Origin: Pseudomonas sp. 30_B
GTDB lineage: Bacteria > Pseudomonadota > Gammaproteobacteria > Pseudomonadales > Pseudomonadaceae
NCBI RefSeq assembly: GCF_017491605.1
Contig: NZ_JAFGYY010000006.1
Location: forward strand, 1-64,000
Direction of reading: 5' to 3'
Length of the DNA stretch: 64,000 nt
The notes beneath the pieces are model-generated. The model searched no databases, had not been told where the DNA came from, and was given only the letters and a program-made list of their open reading frames with translations. Made by a program: the position numbers and the translations under genes. Shown here one piece after another: positions 1-7,251 of this stretch (position 1 is the first letter of the stretch; each line of letters opens with the position of its first letter).

Positions 1-43
1 ATTCCTCTTTCAGGCTCATGGCATCTCTCGTGTTCCAGGGCAT
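1..43 (-). CDS. IS481-like transposase, N-terminal fragment cut by the window edge
   Basis: The first fourteen codons read MPWNTRDAMSLKEE on the minus strand, the start I associate with pseudomonad IS481-family DDE transposases (helix-turn-helix followed by an integrase core). A second ATG at codon 9 could also be the true start. The catalytic domain lies outside the window, so whether the copy is intact is unknown. Confidence 0.55.
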   Translation of the reverse strand, partial: MPWNTRDAMSLKEE

Positions 44-127
44 GGTGTGGATTCCCGACAAGGCTGCTCGCCGGAAAGTGTCAACCATGTCCCCGCACAC
101 CTGTCAGCTATGTACCCGGTCCGTACA
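1..127 (-). mobile_element. Left end of an IS481-like insertion sequence (partial)
   Basis: Read on the minus strand, the segment starts near 127 with TGTACGGACCGGGTACAT, a TGT-starting terminus as in IS481-family elements, and leads into a transposase start codon at 43. The element runs off the window, so the other end and any target duplication cannot be seen. The call rests mainly on the transposase N-terminus; the exact terminus at 127 is my estimate. Confidence 0.6.
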
Positions 128-214
128 TGTCGTTTGACAAAAGGGACTCGCCCGAGGGGGCGAAACAAAATCTCCCCGAACACGCCGAAGCGGCGCGGAA
201 ACACCGAACAAGAC

Positions 215-275
215 GGCGGATAACGCTTGGAGCGTTATTCGCCCTACAAGAGCATCGCGGACAAAGTCCGCTCCT
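215..275. repeat. REP-like hairpins
   Basis: GGCGGATAACGCT (215-227) and AGCGTTATTCGCC (231-243) form a hairpin with one mismatch. It is followed by a second short hairpin, GCGGAC-aaa-GTCCGC, ending in CTCCTAC. Both resemble the extragenic palindromes repeated elsewhere in the window (11.1, 15.2 and 26.6 kb for the first; 21.3 and 57.7 kb for the second). Confidence 0.7.
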
Positions 276-354
276 ACAAGCCTCCCGGAATCGGCTGGCT
301 TGTTGGGAAATCCGCTCCATTTCTATCCTCCCGCAGTCACATTCCGTGACCCGG

Positions 355-579
355 GTTTGGCGACCTGGAACTAGTGGCGCGAAAGCGCTTGATGGCGCTT
401 GCGAGAACAGCGAATGTTCTTGCAGGTCCCCGCACGTGCAGAAATTTCTGCAACGCTCAATGGCGGATCGCGCGGGGAGACCTCAGGGTCTGCCGGGTAC
501 CACTAACCGGTTCGCCAACCCCGCGCGGTCTGCCTCCCTTCGTTTGGCGACGTAGATGGCAGCTCTTAATTTCTAGTGG
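355..579 (+). ncRNA. Candidate structured RNA leader upstream of the Bro-N gene
   Basis: This 225-base stretch has no convincing gene but dense secondary structure. There is a GNRA tetraloop hairpin GCGC-GAAA-GCGC (377-388), a ten-pair stem 400-409/415-424 containing one G-U pair, a perfect palindrome 437-452, and a continuous sixteen-pair stem 462-477/519-534 with two G-U pairs. The long stem encloses two smaller hairpins (478-491 and 493-510), giving a three-way junction. The 10-mer GTTTGGCGAC (355-364, 542-551) and CTAGTGG (371-377, 573-579) occur as direct repeats at its borders. G-U pairs suggest selection at the RNA level. Function, and whether it is a leader or a separate RNA, are unknown. 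Confidence 0.4.
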
Positions 580-590
580 AGCATTCATCA

Positions 591-1043
591 ATGCGCGACA
601 CCTACACCCCAACCTTCTTCACCCGCCACAAACGCTTCCTGCGCGGCGTCATGATCGACAACCAGGCCTGGTTCGTCGCCTCGGACATCGCCCGCCTGCT
701 CGCCTACCGCTTCCCCCACAGCATCCACCACCGCTTCTACCCCCACGAAGTCCAGACCGTCCGCCTCGCCAACAGCTCCGGCGCAGAAGAACCCACCGTG
801 ATGCTCAGCGAAGCCGCCGTCTACAAGGCCCTGCTCCGCTTCGGCCACCCCGAACTCGAAGCCCTCGACCGCTGGCTCACCCAGGACGTCATCCCCACCC
901 TGCGCGACGAACACGCAGCGGATACCGATGCACCAAGACGGGTGATGCTGGCTTGGGATGCAAAGCGCTGGCTGCTGCTGAACTGGCAGGGCGGGATATG
1001 GATGCGCTGGGAAGACGTGCCAAAACTCGCCTGGTCCGACTAG
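591..1043 (+). CDS. Bro-N domain protein (phage antirepressor-like)
   Basis: This 150-residue protein has an N-terminal BRO domain: a basic start, then FLRGVMIDNQAWFVASDIAR and a region ending in SEAAVYKALLRF and a trailing WLTQDVIPTLR, the usual order in BRO/KilAC-type DNA-binding proteins of phages and accessory DNA. There is no second C-terminal effector domain, only a short tail with several tryptophans. I chose ATG 591, which follows GTGGAG at a good distance, over the in-frame GTG at 576. The gene sits between IS remains, a structured leader and a toxin-antitoxin pair, an accessory setting. Its target is unknown. Confidence 0.75.
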   Translation: MRDTYTPTFFTRHKRFLRGVMIDNQAWFVASDIARLLAYRFPHSIHHRFYPHEVQTVRLANSSGAEEPTVMLSEAAVYKALLRFGHPELEALDRWLTQDVIPTLRDEHAADTDAPRRVMLAWDAKRWLLLNWQGGIWMRWEDVPKLAWSD

Positions 1044-1055
1044 CCCAAATGAAAA

Positions 1056-1080
1056 GGGCCGCTTCGGCGGCCCTATTTAT
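1056..1080. terminator. UUCG-loop terminator between the Bro-N gene and yoeB
   Basis: GGGCCGC-TTCG-GCGGCCC (1056-1073) is a seven-pair stem with the very stable UUCG loop. It has AAAA before it and TATTTAT after it, so it can work in both directions. The yoeB stop codon overlaps its edge. Confidence 0.8.
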
Positions 1081-1381
1081 CGTAGTGGTAACGGCACTGG
1101 AGAATGGTCAGCACCTCGGCCTCGTACAGATAGACCAACCGATGCTCACGGGTAATGCGGCGAGACCAGAACCCGGAAAGATCGCCCTTGAGCGGCTCCG
1201 GCTTGCCGGTGCCCTTGTGGGGTGTACGCCGGCACTCCTCGATCAGGGCATTGAGCGCGCGGAAAGTCTCGGTATCTCCCTGCTCCCAGTACTGATAGTC
1301 CTCCCAGCCATGGCTGGTGAACGCAACAGTGACTGAACCGCGGGCCGAGGACTTGTTACGGCTTTTCGATTTCGCGTTCAA
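1073..1381 (-). CDS. yoeB: YoeB-family mRNA interferase toxin
   Basis: This 102-residue protein ends in SGFWSRRITREHRLVYLY and ILQCRYHYDK, the conserved Txe/YoeB C-terminus with the catalytic arginine and C-terminal His/Tyr. YoeB binds the ribosome and cuts mRNA at the A site. No ATG or GTG is available before the conserved core. The only reasonable start is TTG at 1381, preceded by AAGGAG eight bases upstream and inside yefM, which it overlaps by 26 bp. It is about 17 residues longer at the N-terminus than E. coli YoeB, with a lysine/serine-rich extension. Translation coupled to the antitoxin is likely. Confidence 0.9.
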   Translation of the reverse strand: MNAKSKSRNKSSARGSVTVAFTSHGWEDYQYWEQGDTETFRALNALIEECRRTPHKGTGKPEPLKGDLSGFWSRRITREHRLVYLYEAEVLTILQCRYHYDK

Positions 1382-1628
1382 CGGTCAGCTCCTTGACCTG
1401 AACCTTGCCGGCGCGCACCTCGTCCAGGGACTCGCGCAACCGCTGGGCATTGGCGGTGGAACTCAGCAGGTAGAGGGTTTCCTGCATGCCGTTGTAATCC
1501 TCCAGCGAAATCATCACCACCGGTTCACCACGTTGACGGGTGATAACCGCCGGTTCGTGATCCCGGCACACATCGTCCATGGTCTGCTTCAGGCCGGCGC
1601 GGGCCTGGGTGAAGGTGAGTACTTGCAT
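1356..1628 (-). CDS. yefM: YefM/Phd-family antitoxin
   Basis: This 90-residue protein starts MQVLTFTQARAGLKQTMDDV and contains RGEPVVMISLEDYNGMQETL, the classic YefM DNA-binding N-domain. It is followed by a charged tail (KVQVKELTVEREIEKP) that would wrap around YoeB. The ATG at 1628 has AAGGACG upstream and is preferred over a longer in-frame start at 1739 that would run through the promoter. It is the first gene of the operon and should repress it, more strongly with YoeB bound. Confidence 0.92.
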   Translation of the reverse strand: MQVLTFTQARAGLKQTMDDVCRDHEPAVITRQRGEPVVMISLEDYNGMQETLYLLSSTANAQRLRESLDEVRAGKVQVKELTVEREIEKP

Positions 1629-1679
1629 GAAAGGTCGTCCTTGCCGCCGATGGCGAACAGTGGCGTTTGAACAGACATT

Positions 1680-1695
1680 GTACCGAACTACGTAC
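1680..1695. promoter_or_regulatory. Candidate YefM-YoeB operator
   Basis: Two GTAC cores (1680-1683 and 1692-1695) lie 12 bp apart, about 50 bp upstream of yefM. E. coli YefM recognises TGTACA-centred repeats, and the first core here is embedded in TTGTAC. The assignment is inferred from position and core sequence. Confidence 0.4.
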
Positions 1696-1723
1696 CTTCC
1701 TTTAGAACCACTGATCCACAAAT

Positions 1724-1751
1724 AAAAAAGGCCGGTCACTAGACCGGCCTT
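1724..1751 (-). terminator. Terminator of the bau operon
   Basis: AAGGCCGGTC (1728-1737), loop ACTA, GACCGGCCTT (1742-1751) form a ten-pair stem. On the minus strand it is followed by a run of T (AAAAAA on plus at 1724-1729), just past the bauC stop codon. Confidence 0.85.
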
Positions 1752-1770
1752 CTCTGTTACCTATTCACCA

Positions 1771-3267
1771 TCAACCATTGCTGGGGAAGGCAAACTGCGC
1801 CGCTTCGTGGCTCTTACGCTGCGGCCAGCGCTGGGTGATGGCCTTGCGCTTGGTGTAGAAGCGCACGCCGTCCGGGCCGTAGGCGTGGAGGTCGCCGAAC
1901 AGCGAACGCTTCCAGCCGCCGAAGCTGTGGTAGGCCACCGGTACCGGCAGCGGTACGTTGACGCCGACCATGCCGACTTCGATCTCGTCGCAGAACAGGC
2001 GGGCCGCTTCACCGTCGCGGGTGAAGATGCAGGTGCCGTTGCCGTATTCGTGGTCGTTGATCAGCTGCATGGCTTCTTCCAGGCTGTTCACGCGCACGAT
2101 GCAGAGCACCGGGCCGAAGATTTCTTCCTGGTAGATGGTCATGTCCGGGGTGACCTTGTCGAACAGGGTGCCACCGACGAAGAAGCCATTCTCGTGACCG
2201 GCAACCTTGTAGTTGCGGCCGTCGACCAGCAGCTGGGCGCCTTGTGCGACGCCGCTGTCGATGTAGCCGGTGACCTTGGCCTGGGCAGCGCCAGTGACCA
2301 GCGGGCCCATGTCGAGGCCGCAGGAGGTGCCGGCGCCGATCTTCAGGCCTTTGATCTGCGGAACGATCTTCTCGACCAGCGCGTCGCCGATCTGGTCGCC
2401 CACGCAAACGGCCACGGAGATGGCCATGCAGCGCTCGCCGCAGGAGCCGTAGGCCGCCCCCATCAGGGCGCTGACGGCGTTGTCCAGGTCGCAGTCGGGC
2501 ATCAGCACGGCGTGGTTCTTGGCGCCGCCCAGGGCCTGTACGCGCTTGCCGCGCTTGGTGCCTTCGGAATAGATGTACTCGGCGATCGGGGTCGAGCCGA
2601 CGAAGCTCAGGGCCTTGACTTCCGGGGCCTCGATCAGCGCGTCCACGGCGGTCTTGTCGCCGTGCACCACGTTCAGCACGCCCTTGGGCAGGCCGGCTTC
2701 TTCGAAGAGTTCGGCGATCAGCAGGGTGGAGCTCGGGTCACGCTCGGACGGCTTGAGGATGAAGGTGTTGCCGCAGGCGATGGCCAGCGGGTACATCCAC
2801 AGGGGCACCATGGCCGGGAAGTTGAACGGGGTGATGCCGGCGACCACGCCGATCGGCTGGAAGTCGCTCCAGGCGTCGATGTTCGGACCGACGTTGCGGC
2901 TGTACTCGCCCTTGAGGATTTCCGGGGCGGCGCAGGCGTATTCGACGTTCTCGATACCGCGCTTGAGTTCACCGGCGGCGTCTTCGATGGTCTTGCCGTG
3001 TTCTTCGCTGATCAGCTGGACGATGCGCTGCTCGTTGGCTTCGAGCAGTTGCTTGAAGCGGAACAGGACCTGGGCACGCTTGGCCGGCGGGGTGTTGCGC
3101 CAGGCCGGGAAGGCGGCCTTGGCGGCGTCGATGGCCTGCTGGACGGTTTCGCGGCTGGCCAGCGGGACCTTGCGCACGGCTTCGCCGGTGGACGGGTTGA
3201 AGACGTCGGCGGTGCGGCCGGTGTCGGCGATCATCTCGCCGCCGATCAGGTGCTTGACGATGGTCAT
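1771..3267 (-). CDS. bauC: CoA-acylating (methyl)malonate-semialdehyde dehydrogenase, BauC/MmsA type
   Basis: This 498-residue aldehyde dehydrogenase has TPFNFP with Asn149, KPSERDPSS for the cofactor, and the catalytic Cys280 in SCGERCMA. That pattern is typical of the MmsA subfamily, which makes acetyl- or propionyl-CoA instead of a free acid. Placed with bauA and bauB it should oxidise malonate semialdehyde from beta-alanine to acetyl-CoA, CO2 and NADH (PAO1 PA0130, as I recall). A valine-degradation MmsA would sit next to mmsB, which is absent. It is the last gene of the operon, 167 bp after bauB, with a strong terminator behind it. The PAO1 permease gene bauD does not follow. Confidence 0.9.
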   Translation of the reverse strand: MTIVKHLIGGEMIADTGRTADVFNPSTGEAVRKVPLASRETVQQAIDAAKAAFPAWRNTPPAKRAQVLFRFKQLLEANEQRIVQLISEEHGKTIEDAAGELKRGIENVEYACAAPEILKGEYSRNVGPNIDAWSDFQPIGVVAGITPFNFPAMVPLWMYPLAIACGNTFILKPSERDPSSTLLIAELFEEAGLPKGVLNVVHGDKTAVDALIEAPEVKALSFVGSTPIAEYIYSEGTKRGKRVQALGGAKNHAVLMPDCDLDNAVSALMGAAYGSCGERCMAISVAVCVGDQIGDALVEKIVPQIKGLKIGAGTSCGLDMGPLVTGAAQAKVTGYIDSGVAQGAQLLVDGRNYKVAGHENGFFVGGTLFDKVTPDMTIYQEEIFGPVLCIVRVNSLEEAMQLINDHEYGNGTCIFTRDGEAARLFCDEIEVGMVGVNVPLPVPVAYHSFGGWKRSLFGDLHAYGPDGVRFYTKRKAITQRWPQRKSHEAAQFAFPSNG

Positions 3268-3327
3268 GGGTTGTCTCTTCTCGCTGAAAGTGTGGGGCGG
3301 GACTCTTTCAAGAGCCCCTCACCCTAG

Positions 3328-3348
3328 CCCTCTCCCGGGGGAGCGGGG
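3328..3348. repeat. Intergenic C/G-rich hairpin repeat
   Basis: CCCTCTCCC followed directly by GGGAGCGGG forms a near-perfect hairpin in the bauB-bauC gap. The surrounding text (CCTCACCCTAGCCCTCTCCC) is of a kind widely scattered in pseudomonad intergenic DNA. It may weaken read-through into bauC. Confidence 0.35.
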
Positions 3349-3434
3349 ATTTAGTCGGTGCCGGGCAGCGGGCCCGCCAGGACGGCCACTCTAAGGCGAC
3401 TCGTCCGGCGCTGCCTGCTTGCGTGCCCGCGTGC

Positions 3435-3746
3435 TCAATGCTCGTGCGGGTGGTCGCCTTGCTTGAGCTCGATCTCGATGAAGGCCACTTCGTGATCGCA
3501 GGGGTTGATCACGTTGTGTTCGGTACCGATCTGACGGGTGTAGCTCTGGCCCAGGACCAGCGGCGCGCGCCGCTCGCCCTCGGGGGTTTCCAGCAGCAGC
3601 TCGCCGTGGGTCACCGGGACCACGACGTATTCCATGCCGTGGCGGTGCCAGCCGGTCTCGGCACCGGGGGCGAAGCGCCACTCGGTGACCAGGACCTTGT
3701 CGTTGTCGATCTGTACCGTCGGGACGGCCTTCGGACGCTCGCTCAC
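3435..3746 (-). CDS. bauB: Small cupin protein, BauB
   Basis: This 103-residue single-cupin protein has GAETGWHRHGMEYVVVPVTHGE, the first cupin motif with metal-ligand histidines and a glutamate. The second motif is weaker (GTEHNVINPCDHEVAFIEIE), and the tail is histidine-rich (GDHPHEH). Its biochemical role in beta-alanine use is not known. It starts with GTG directly after the bauA stop codon (TAA-GTG), so translation is probably coupled to bauA. In PAO1 the same gene order is PA0132-PA0131-PA0130. Confidence 0.85.
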   Translation of the reverse strand: MSERPKAVPTVQIDNDKVLVTEWRFAPGAETGWHRHGMEYVVVPVTHGELLLETPEGERRAPLVLGQSYTRQIGTEHNVINPCDHEVAFIEIELKQGDHPHEH

Positions 3747-5093
3747 TTACGCTACCCCGTTGAGGGCGTCGCCAACGGCGCTGAACAGGCGGTCCAGGTC
3801 TTCGGGCTTGGCGTTGAAGGTCGGGCCGAACTGCAGGGTGTCGCCGCCGAAGCGCACGTAGAAGCCTTCTTTCCACAGCTTCATGCTGGCTTCGAACGGA
3901 CGCACGATGGCGTCGCCGTCACGGCCGGCGATCTGGATCGCGCCAGCCAGGCCGCAGTTGCGGATGTCGACGACGTTCTTCGCGCCCTTCAGGCCGTGGA
4001 TGGCCTTCTCGAAGTAAGGCGCCAGCTCCAGGGACTGCTGGATCAGGTTTTCCTTGGCCAGCAGGTCCAGCGCGGCGATACCGGCGGCGCAGGCGACCGG
4101 GTGCGCGGAGTAGGTGTAGCCATGGCCGAACTCGACGGCGTATTCCGGCAGGTTCTGGCCCATGAAGGTGTCGTAGATTTCGCTGCTGGCGATCACCGCG
4201 CCCATGGGGATGGCGCCGTTGGTGACCTGCTTGGCGACGTTCATGATGTCCGGCTTCACGCCGAAGAACTCGGCGCCGGTGGCCTTGCCCATGCGGCCGA
4301 AGGCGGTGATCACTTCGTCGAAGATCAGCAGGATGTTGTGCTGGTCGCAGATTTCGCGCAGGCGCTGCAGGTAGCCCTTCGGCGGAACCAGGACGCCGGC
4401 GGAACCGGACATCGGCTCGACGATGACGGCGGCGATGTTGGAGGCGTCATGCAGTTCGATCAGCTTGAGCAGCTCGTTGGCCAGCTCGACGCCGCCGGTT
4501 TCGGCCATGCCCTTGGTGAAGGCCAGGCCCGGCTGCAGGGTGTGCGGCAGGTGGTCGACGTCCATCAGCTGGCCGAACATCTTGCGGTTGCCGCCGATGC
4601 CGCCCAGGGAGGTGCCGGCGACGTTCACGCCGTGGTAGCCACGGGCGCGGCCGATCAGCTTGGTCTTCTGCGCCTGGCCTTTGATGCGCCAGTAGGCACG
4701 GGCCATCTTGATCGAGGTGTCGGCGCACTCGGAACCCGAGCCGGTGAAGAACACGTGGTCCAGGCCGGCCGGGGTCAGCTGTGTGATCTTCTCGGCCAGC
4801 TGGAAGGACAGTCGGTGGCCGTACTGGAAGGCCGGGGAGTAGTCGAGGGTGGTCAGCTGCTTGGCGACCGCGTCGGCGATTTCCTTGCGCGAGTGGCCGG
4901 CACCGCAGGTCCACAGGCCGGAGAGGCTGTCGTAGATCTTGCGGCCCTTGTCGTCGACCAGGTAGCTGCCTTCGGCACCGACGATGATGCGCGGGTCCTT
5001 GTGGAAGTTACGGTTGGCGCTGAAGGGCATCCAGTGGGCCTTCAGGTTCAGGTCGCTGGTCACCGACGGGGTGACGTTCACGTGCTGGTTCAT
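3747..5093 (-). CDS. bauA: Beta-alanine:pyruvate transaminase, BauA
   Basis: This 448-residue class III aminotransferase has FTGSGSECADTSIKMARAYW for PLP phosphate binding, Asp259 in LLIFDEVITAFGR, and the PLP-binding Lys288 in NVAKQVTNG. The N-terminus HWMPFSANRNFHKDPRIIVG is the hallmark of omega-amino acid:pyruvate transaminases. It should convert beta-alanine and pyruvate to malonate semialdehyde and L-alanine. It is the first gene of bauABC and is divergent from bauR, whose product probably activates it. Confidence 0.93.
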   Translation of the reverse strand: MNQHVNVTPSVTSDLNLKAHWMPFSANRNFHKDPRIIVGAEGSYLVDDKGRKIYDSLSGLWTCGAGHSRKEIADAVAKQLTTLDYSPAFQYGHRLSFQLAEKITQLTPAGLDHVFFTGSGSECADTSIKMARAYWRIKGQAQKTKLIGRARGYHGVNVAGTSLGGIGGNRKMFGQLMDVDHLPHTLQPGLAFTKGMAETGGVELANELLKLIELHDASNIAAVIVEPMSGSAGVLVPPKGYLQRLREICDQHNILLIFDEVITAFGRMGKATGAEFFGVKPDIMNVAKQVTNGAIPMGAVIASSEIYDTFMGQNLPEYAVEFGHGYTYSAHPVACAAGIAALDLLAKENLIQQSLELAPYFEKAIHGLKGAKNVVDIRNCGLAGAIQIAGRDGDAIVRPFEASMKLWKEGFYVRFGGDTLQFGPTFNAKPEDLDRLFSAVGDALNGVA

Positions 5094-5171
5094 GGAGCTT
5101 GTCCTCGACGACAGTCTTGTTGGGCGCGCAGGCCGCGTCGGGCCTGCTGCGATGAAGCAAGATTGAGCCTG

Positions 5172-5210
5172 ACTAAACGTGAGTTAAAGCCTATTCTTCT
5201 CACGCTCAGT
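5172..5210. promoter_or_regulatory. Candidate BauR operator in the bauA-bauR gap
   Basis: ACTAAACGTGAG (5172-5183) and CTCACGCTCAGT (5199-5210) form an inverted repeat with ten of twelve matches around a 15-base spacer. It lies in the 137-bp divergent gap, 21 bp upstream of bauR. This is the usual place for a LysR-type site serving both the activated operon and autoregulation. Confidence 0.5.
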
Positions 5211-5230
5211 TTCGAATTGGTAAAACTAAA

Positions 5231-6151
5231 ATGGCAAAACCCCGCGCCCCTTCCCTGGGTCAGGTCAGCGACTTCGAGATCCGCCTGCTGCGCATCTTCA
5301 AAACCATAGTCGAGTGCGGCAGCTTCTCGGCCGCGGAAAGCACGCTGGGCATCAGCCGCTCGGCCATCAGCCTGCACATGGGCGACCTGGAGAAGCGCCT
5401 GGGCATGCGCCTGTGCCAGCGCGGCCGCGCCGGCTTTGCCATGACCGACGAGGGCCGCGAGGTATACCGCGCCACTCAGTCGCTGCTGGCGGCGCTGGAG
5501 GGCTTCCGCGCGGAGGTCAACGAGCTGCACCAGCACCTGCGCGGCGCGCTGAACATCGGCATCATCAACAACCTGGTGACCCTCCCGCAGATGCGCATCA
5601 CCCACGCCCTGCGCGCGCTGAAGGCCAGCGGGCCGGGGGTGCGGATCAATATCGGCATGACCACGCCCAACGAGATCGAGCTGGGCGTGCTCGACGGGCG
5701 CCTGCACGTGGGCGTGGTGCCGCTGATCAGTCCGCTGTCGGGGCTGGAGTATTCCTCTCTTTATGAAGAGCGCTCGCTGCTGTACTGCAGCCGCGAGCAT
5801 CCGCTGTTCGAGCGCGACGACGCGAGCATCACGGTGGAGGAGGTGCACGCCTGCGACGCCGTGGCGCCCAGCTACCGCATCCCCGCCGAGGCACAGGAGC
5901 GACACCAGGAGCTGCGCGGCGGCGCCAGTGCCTCGGACCGCGAGGGCATGGCCTTCCTGATCCTCACCGGCAGCTATATCGGCTACCTGCCCGACCACTA
6001 CGCCGCCGACTGGGTGGCCCAGGGCCGCATGCGCGCCCTGCGGCCGGAGCGCTTCCATTACGACATCCCGCTGACCGTGGTGACCCGCAAGGGCCGCCGG
6101 CCGAACCTGGTGCTGGAGCGGTTCCTGGAGGCGGTGGCGGAGAGTCGGTAA
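5231..6151 (+). CDS. bauR: LysR-family regulator of beta-alanine catabolism, BauR
   Basis: This 306-residue protein has an N-terminal winged helix-turn-helix (SFSAAESTLGISRSAISLHM and LEKRLGMRLCQRGRAGFAMT) and a LysR substrate-binding domain from about residue 95. Its position, divergent from bauA, matches PAO1 PA0133, which activates bauABCD in response to beta-alanine. It shares long stretches with the second LysR protein near 59.5 kb: the N-terminus, the CREHP motif, and IGYLP.HYAA.WVA.GR. The two therefore belong to one unusual subgroup. Confidence 0.88.
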   Translation: MAKPRAPSLGQVSDFEIRLLRIFKTIVECGSFSAAESTLGISRSAISLHMGDLEKRLGMRLCQRGRAGFAMTDEGREVYRATQSLLAALEGFRAEVNELHQHLRGALNIGIINNLVTLPQMRITHALRALKASGPGVRINIGMTTPNEIELGVLDGRLHVGVVPLISPLSGLEYSSLYEERSLLYCSREHPLFERDDASITVEEVHACDAVAPSYRIPAEAQERHQELRGGASASDREGMAFLILTGSYIGYLPDHYAADWVAQGRMRALRPERFHYDIPLTVVTRKGRRPNLVLERFLEAVAESR

Positions 6152-6189
6152 GGACGAAATCCACTCGTCATTCTGTCGACCGCGTCCGA

Positions 6190-6219
6190 TTGACAGCCAT
6201 ATCCAAGGTTCCCTAGCAT
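6190..6219 (+). promoter_or_regulatory. Strong sigma-70-like promoter for a candidate small RNA
   Basis: A perfect -35 box TTGACA (6190-6195) is followed after 18 bases by TAGCAT (6214-6219). A start near A6227 is predicted. The only element downstream before the next gene is an 80-base transcript ending in a strong terminator. Confidence 0.6.
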
Positions 6220-6226
6220 CTTCTTT

Positions 6227-6306
6227 ACGACTCAACCCCGTACGCAGCGATTCAGTTCGCTGGCCGTTGGGGTGAAGAAACCGGCCAATAGGCCGGTTTT
6301 TTCGTT
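6227..6306 (+). ncRNA. Candidate small RNA (about 80 nt) or attenuated leader of the NYN gene
   Basis: From the predicted start the transcript holds a hairpin CAGCGA/TCGCTG, flanked by ACCCC and GGGGT that can pair as an outer stem. It ends in a nine-pair terminator followed by T residues at 6296-6303. Promoter, structured body and terminator are spaced as in an independent small RNA. The alternative is a leader that attenuates the gene starting at 6325. No family was recognised. Confidence 0.5.
6278..6306 (+). terminator. Rho-independent terminator
   Basis: AAACCGGCC (6278-6286), loop AATA, GGCCGGTTT (6291-6299), then TTTTCGTTT. It lies only 19 bp before the GTG start of the NYN gene. Confidence 0.88.
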
Positions 6307-6324
6307 TCTAGGGATTGGAAACTC

Positions 6325-7014
6325 GTGCGTACTGCTTTTTTCGTCGACGGCTACAACCTCTTCTACGACCTACTGGCCGGCACCGAGTTCAAATGGCTGG
6401 ACCTGCCAGCCCTACTTCAGCACGTCTTGCGCGTGCAGACGCCGCACTCCGAAGTTGCCTCGATCAGTTACTTCACTGCCGGGGTGAAACCCGATCTCGC
6501 ATCACGCGGCATTCTCTCCAAGCAGGCTCAGGACACCTACATACGAGCACTCAAGGCGCGCGGTGTAGAGGTTTACTTCGGCCGGCATCGCCTGGAGCCA
6601 GGACGCGCCCCCAGATTCATCGACAAGCACACTCCTGCATCAAGGGCAGACCAGGTCGATATCTGGCAGTTGGAAGAGAAGGAAACCGACGTCCATCTGG
6701 CCATCAGCATGTATCGACTGGCGACAAGACAGTCCAGCACCATGCCAGAGCAACGCATCGAGCAGATCGTGCTTGTCTCGGCCGATACAGACATGGCACC
6801 AGCCCTGCGAGCGTTGCGCGAAGACTATCCGACGCTACGGATCGGAGTGATTCTGCCTCACCGTGAGGGCATCAAGCGCGAACCACCTGGTTCCTTGCTG
6901 GAATGTGCGCATTGGACACGCCGCTCAATTACCGAAGAAGAACTGCGCAAGCATCAGTTTCCGCCCCGGGTTCCGACTCGCAAACGCCCTGCCTGCAAGC
7001 CCGAATACTGGTGA
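6325..7014 (+). CDS. NYN (PIN-like) domain ribonuclease
   Basis: This 229-residue protein starts RTAFFVDGYNLFY, with the first catalytic aspartate Asp8. It continues with WQLEEKETDVHLAISM and IVLVSADTDMAPAL, giving the acidic cluster of NYN/PIN-fold metal-dependent RNases. The C-terminus is basic (PPRVPTRKRPACKPEYW). Start is GTG 6325 with only a weak ribosome site. The target RNA is unknown. Its placement directly behind a candidate small RNA and terminator makes RNA-level control of this gene plausible. No partner gene is adjacent. Confidence 0.8.
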   Translation: MRTAFFVDGYNLFYDLLAGTEFKWLDLPALLQHVLRVQTPHSEVASISYFTAGVKPDLASRGILSKQAQDTYIRALKARGVEVYFGRHRLEPGRAPRFIDKHTPASRADQVDIWQLEEKETDVHLAISMYRLATRQSSTMPEQRIEQIVLVSADTDMAPALRALREDYPTLRIGVILPHREGIKREPPGSLLECAHWTRRSITEEELRKHQFPPRVPTRKRPACKPEYW

Positions 7015-7251
7015 CGGACAATCACCCGTAATTTCTGCCTATCCAATTTGTCACCCCAGCCACCAAAAATCCTATACCCCTGCCCTTTCGGCCGGCATGC
7101 CCCGTGGCTTGAGGCCCGACAGCTTTTCCCTAGCCTGCGACTACAAAAAACATAATTTCGCTATTGCCAGTCTCTGAACAGAATGCGCCCAAGCACCTCG
7201 CTACTAGCGCAACAAGCAGAACAACGAGATCAGAGTCAGAGGAAGCAAGCC

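Noticed and set aside
1807..3327. Long plus-strand frame opposite bauC (506 codons)
   Set aside because: It is an antisense shadow of a GC-rich gene, with alanine/valine/aspartate-heavy low-complexity content and no ribosome site; bauC on the minus strand has all catalytic motifs.
3423..5309. Long plus-strand frame opposite bauA and bauB
   Set aside because: It crosses the bauA-bauR control region and mirrors the codon structure of bauA; it has no recognisable domain.
7015..7251. Sigma-54 promoter upstream of the monooxygenase
   Set aside because: GG and GC pairs near 7090 do not have the -24/-12 spacing; no reliable promoter could be assigned.
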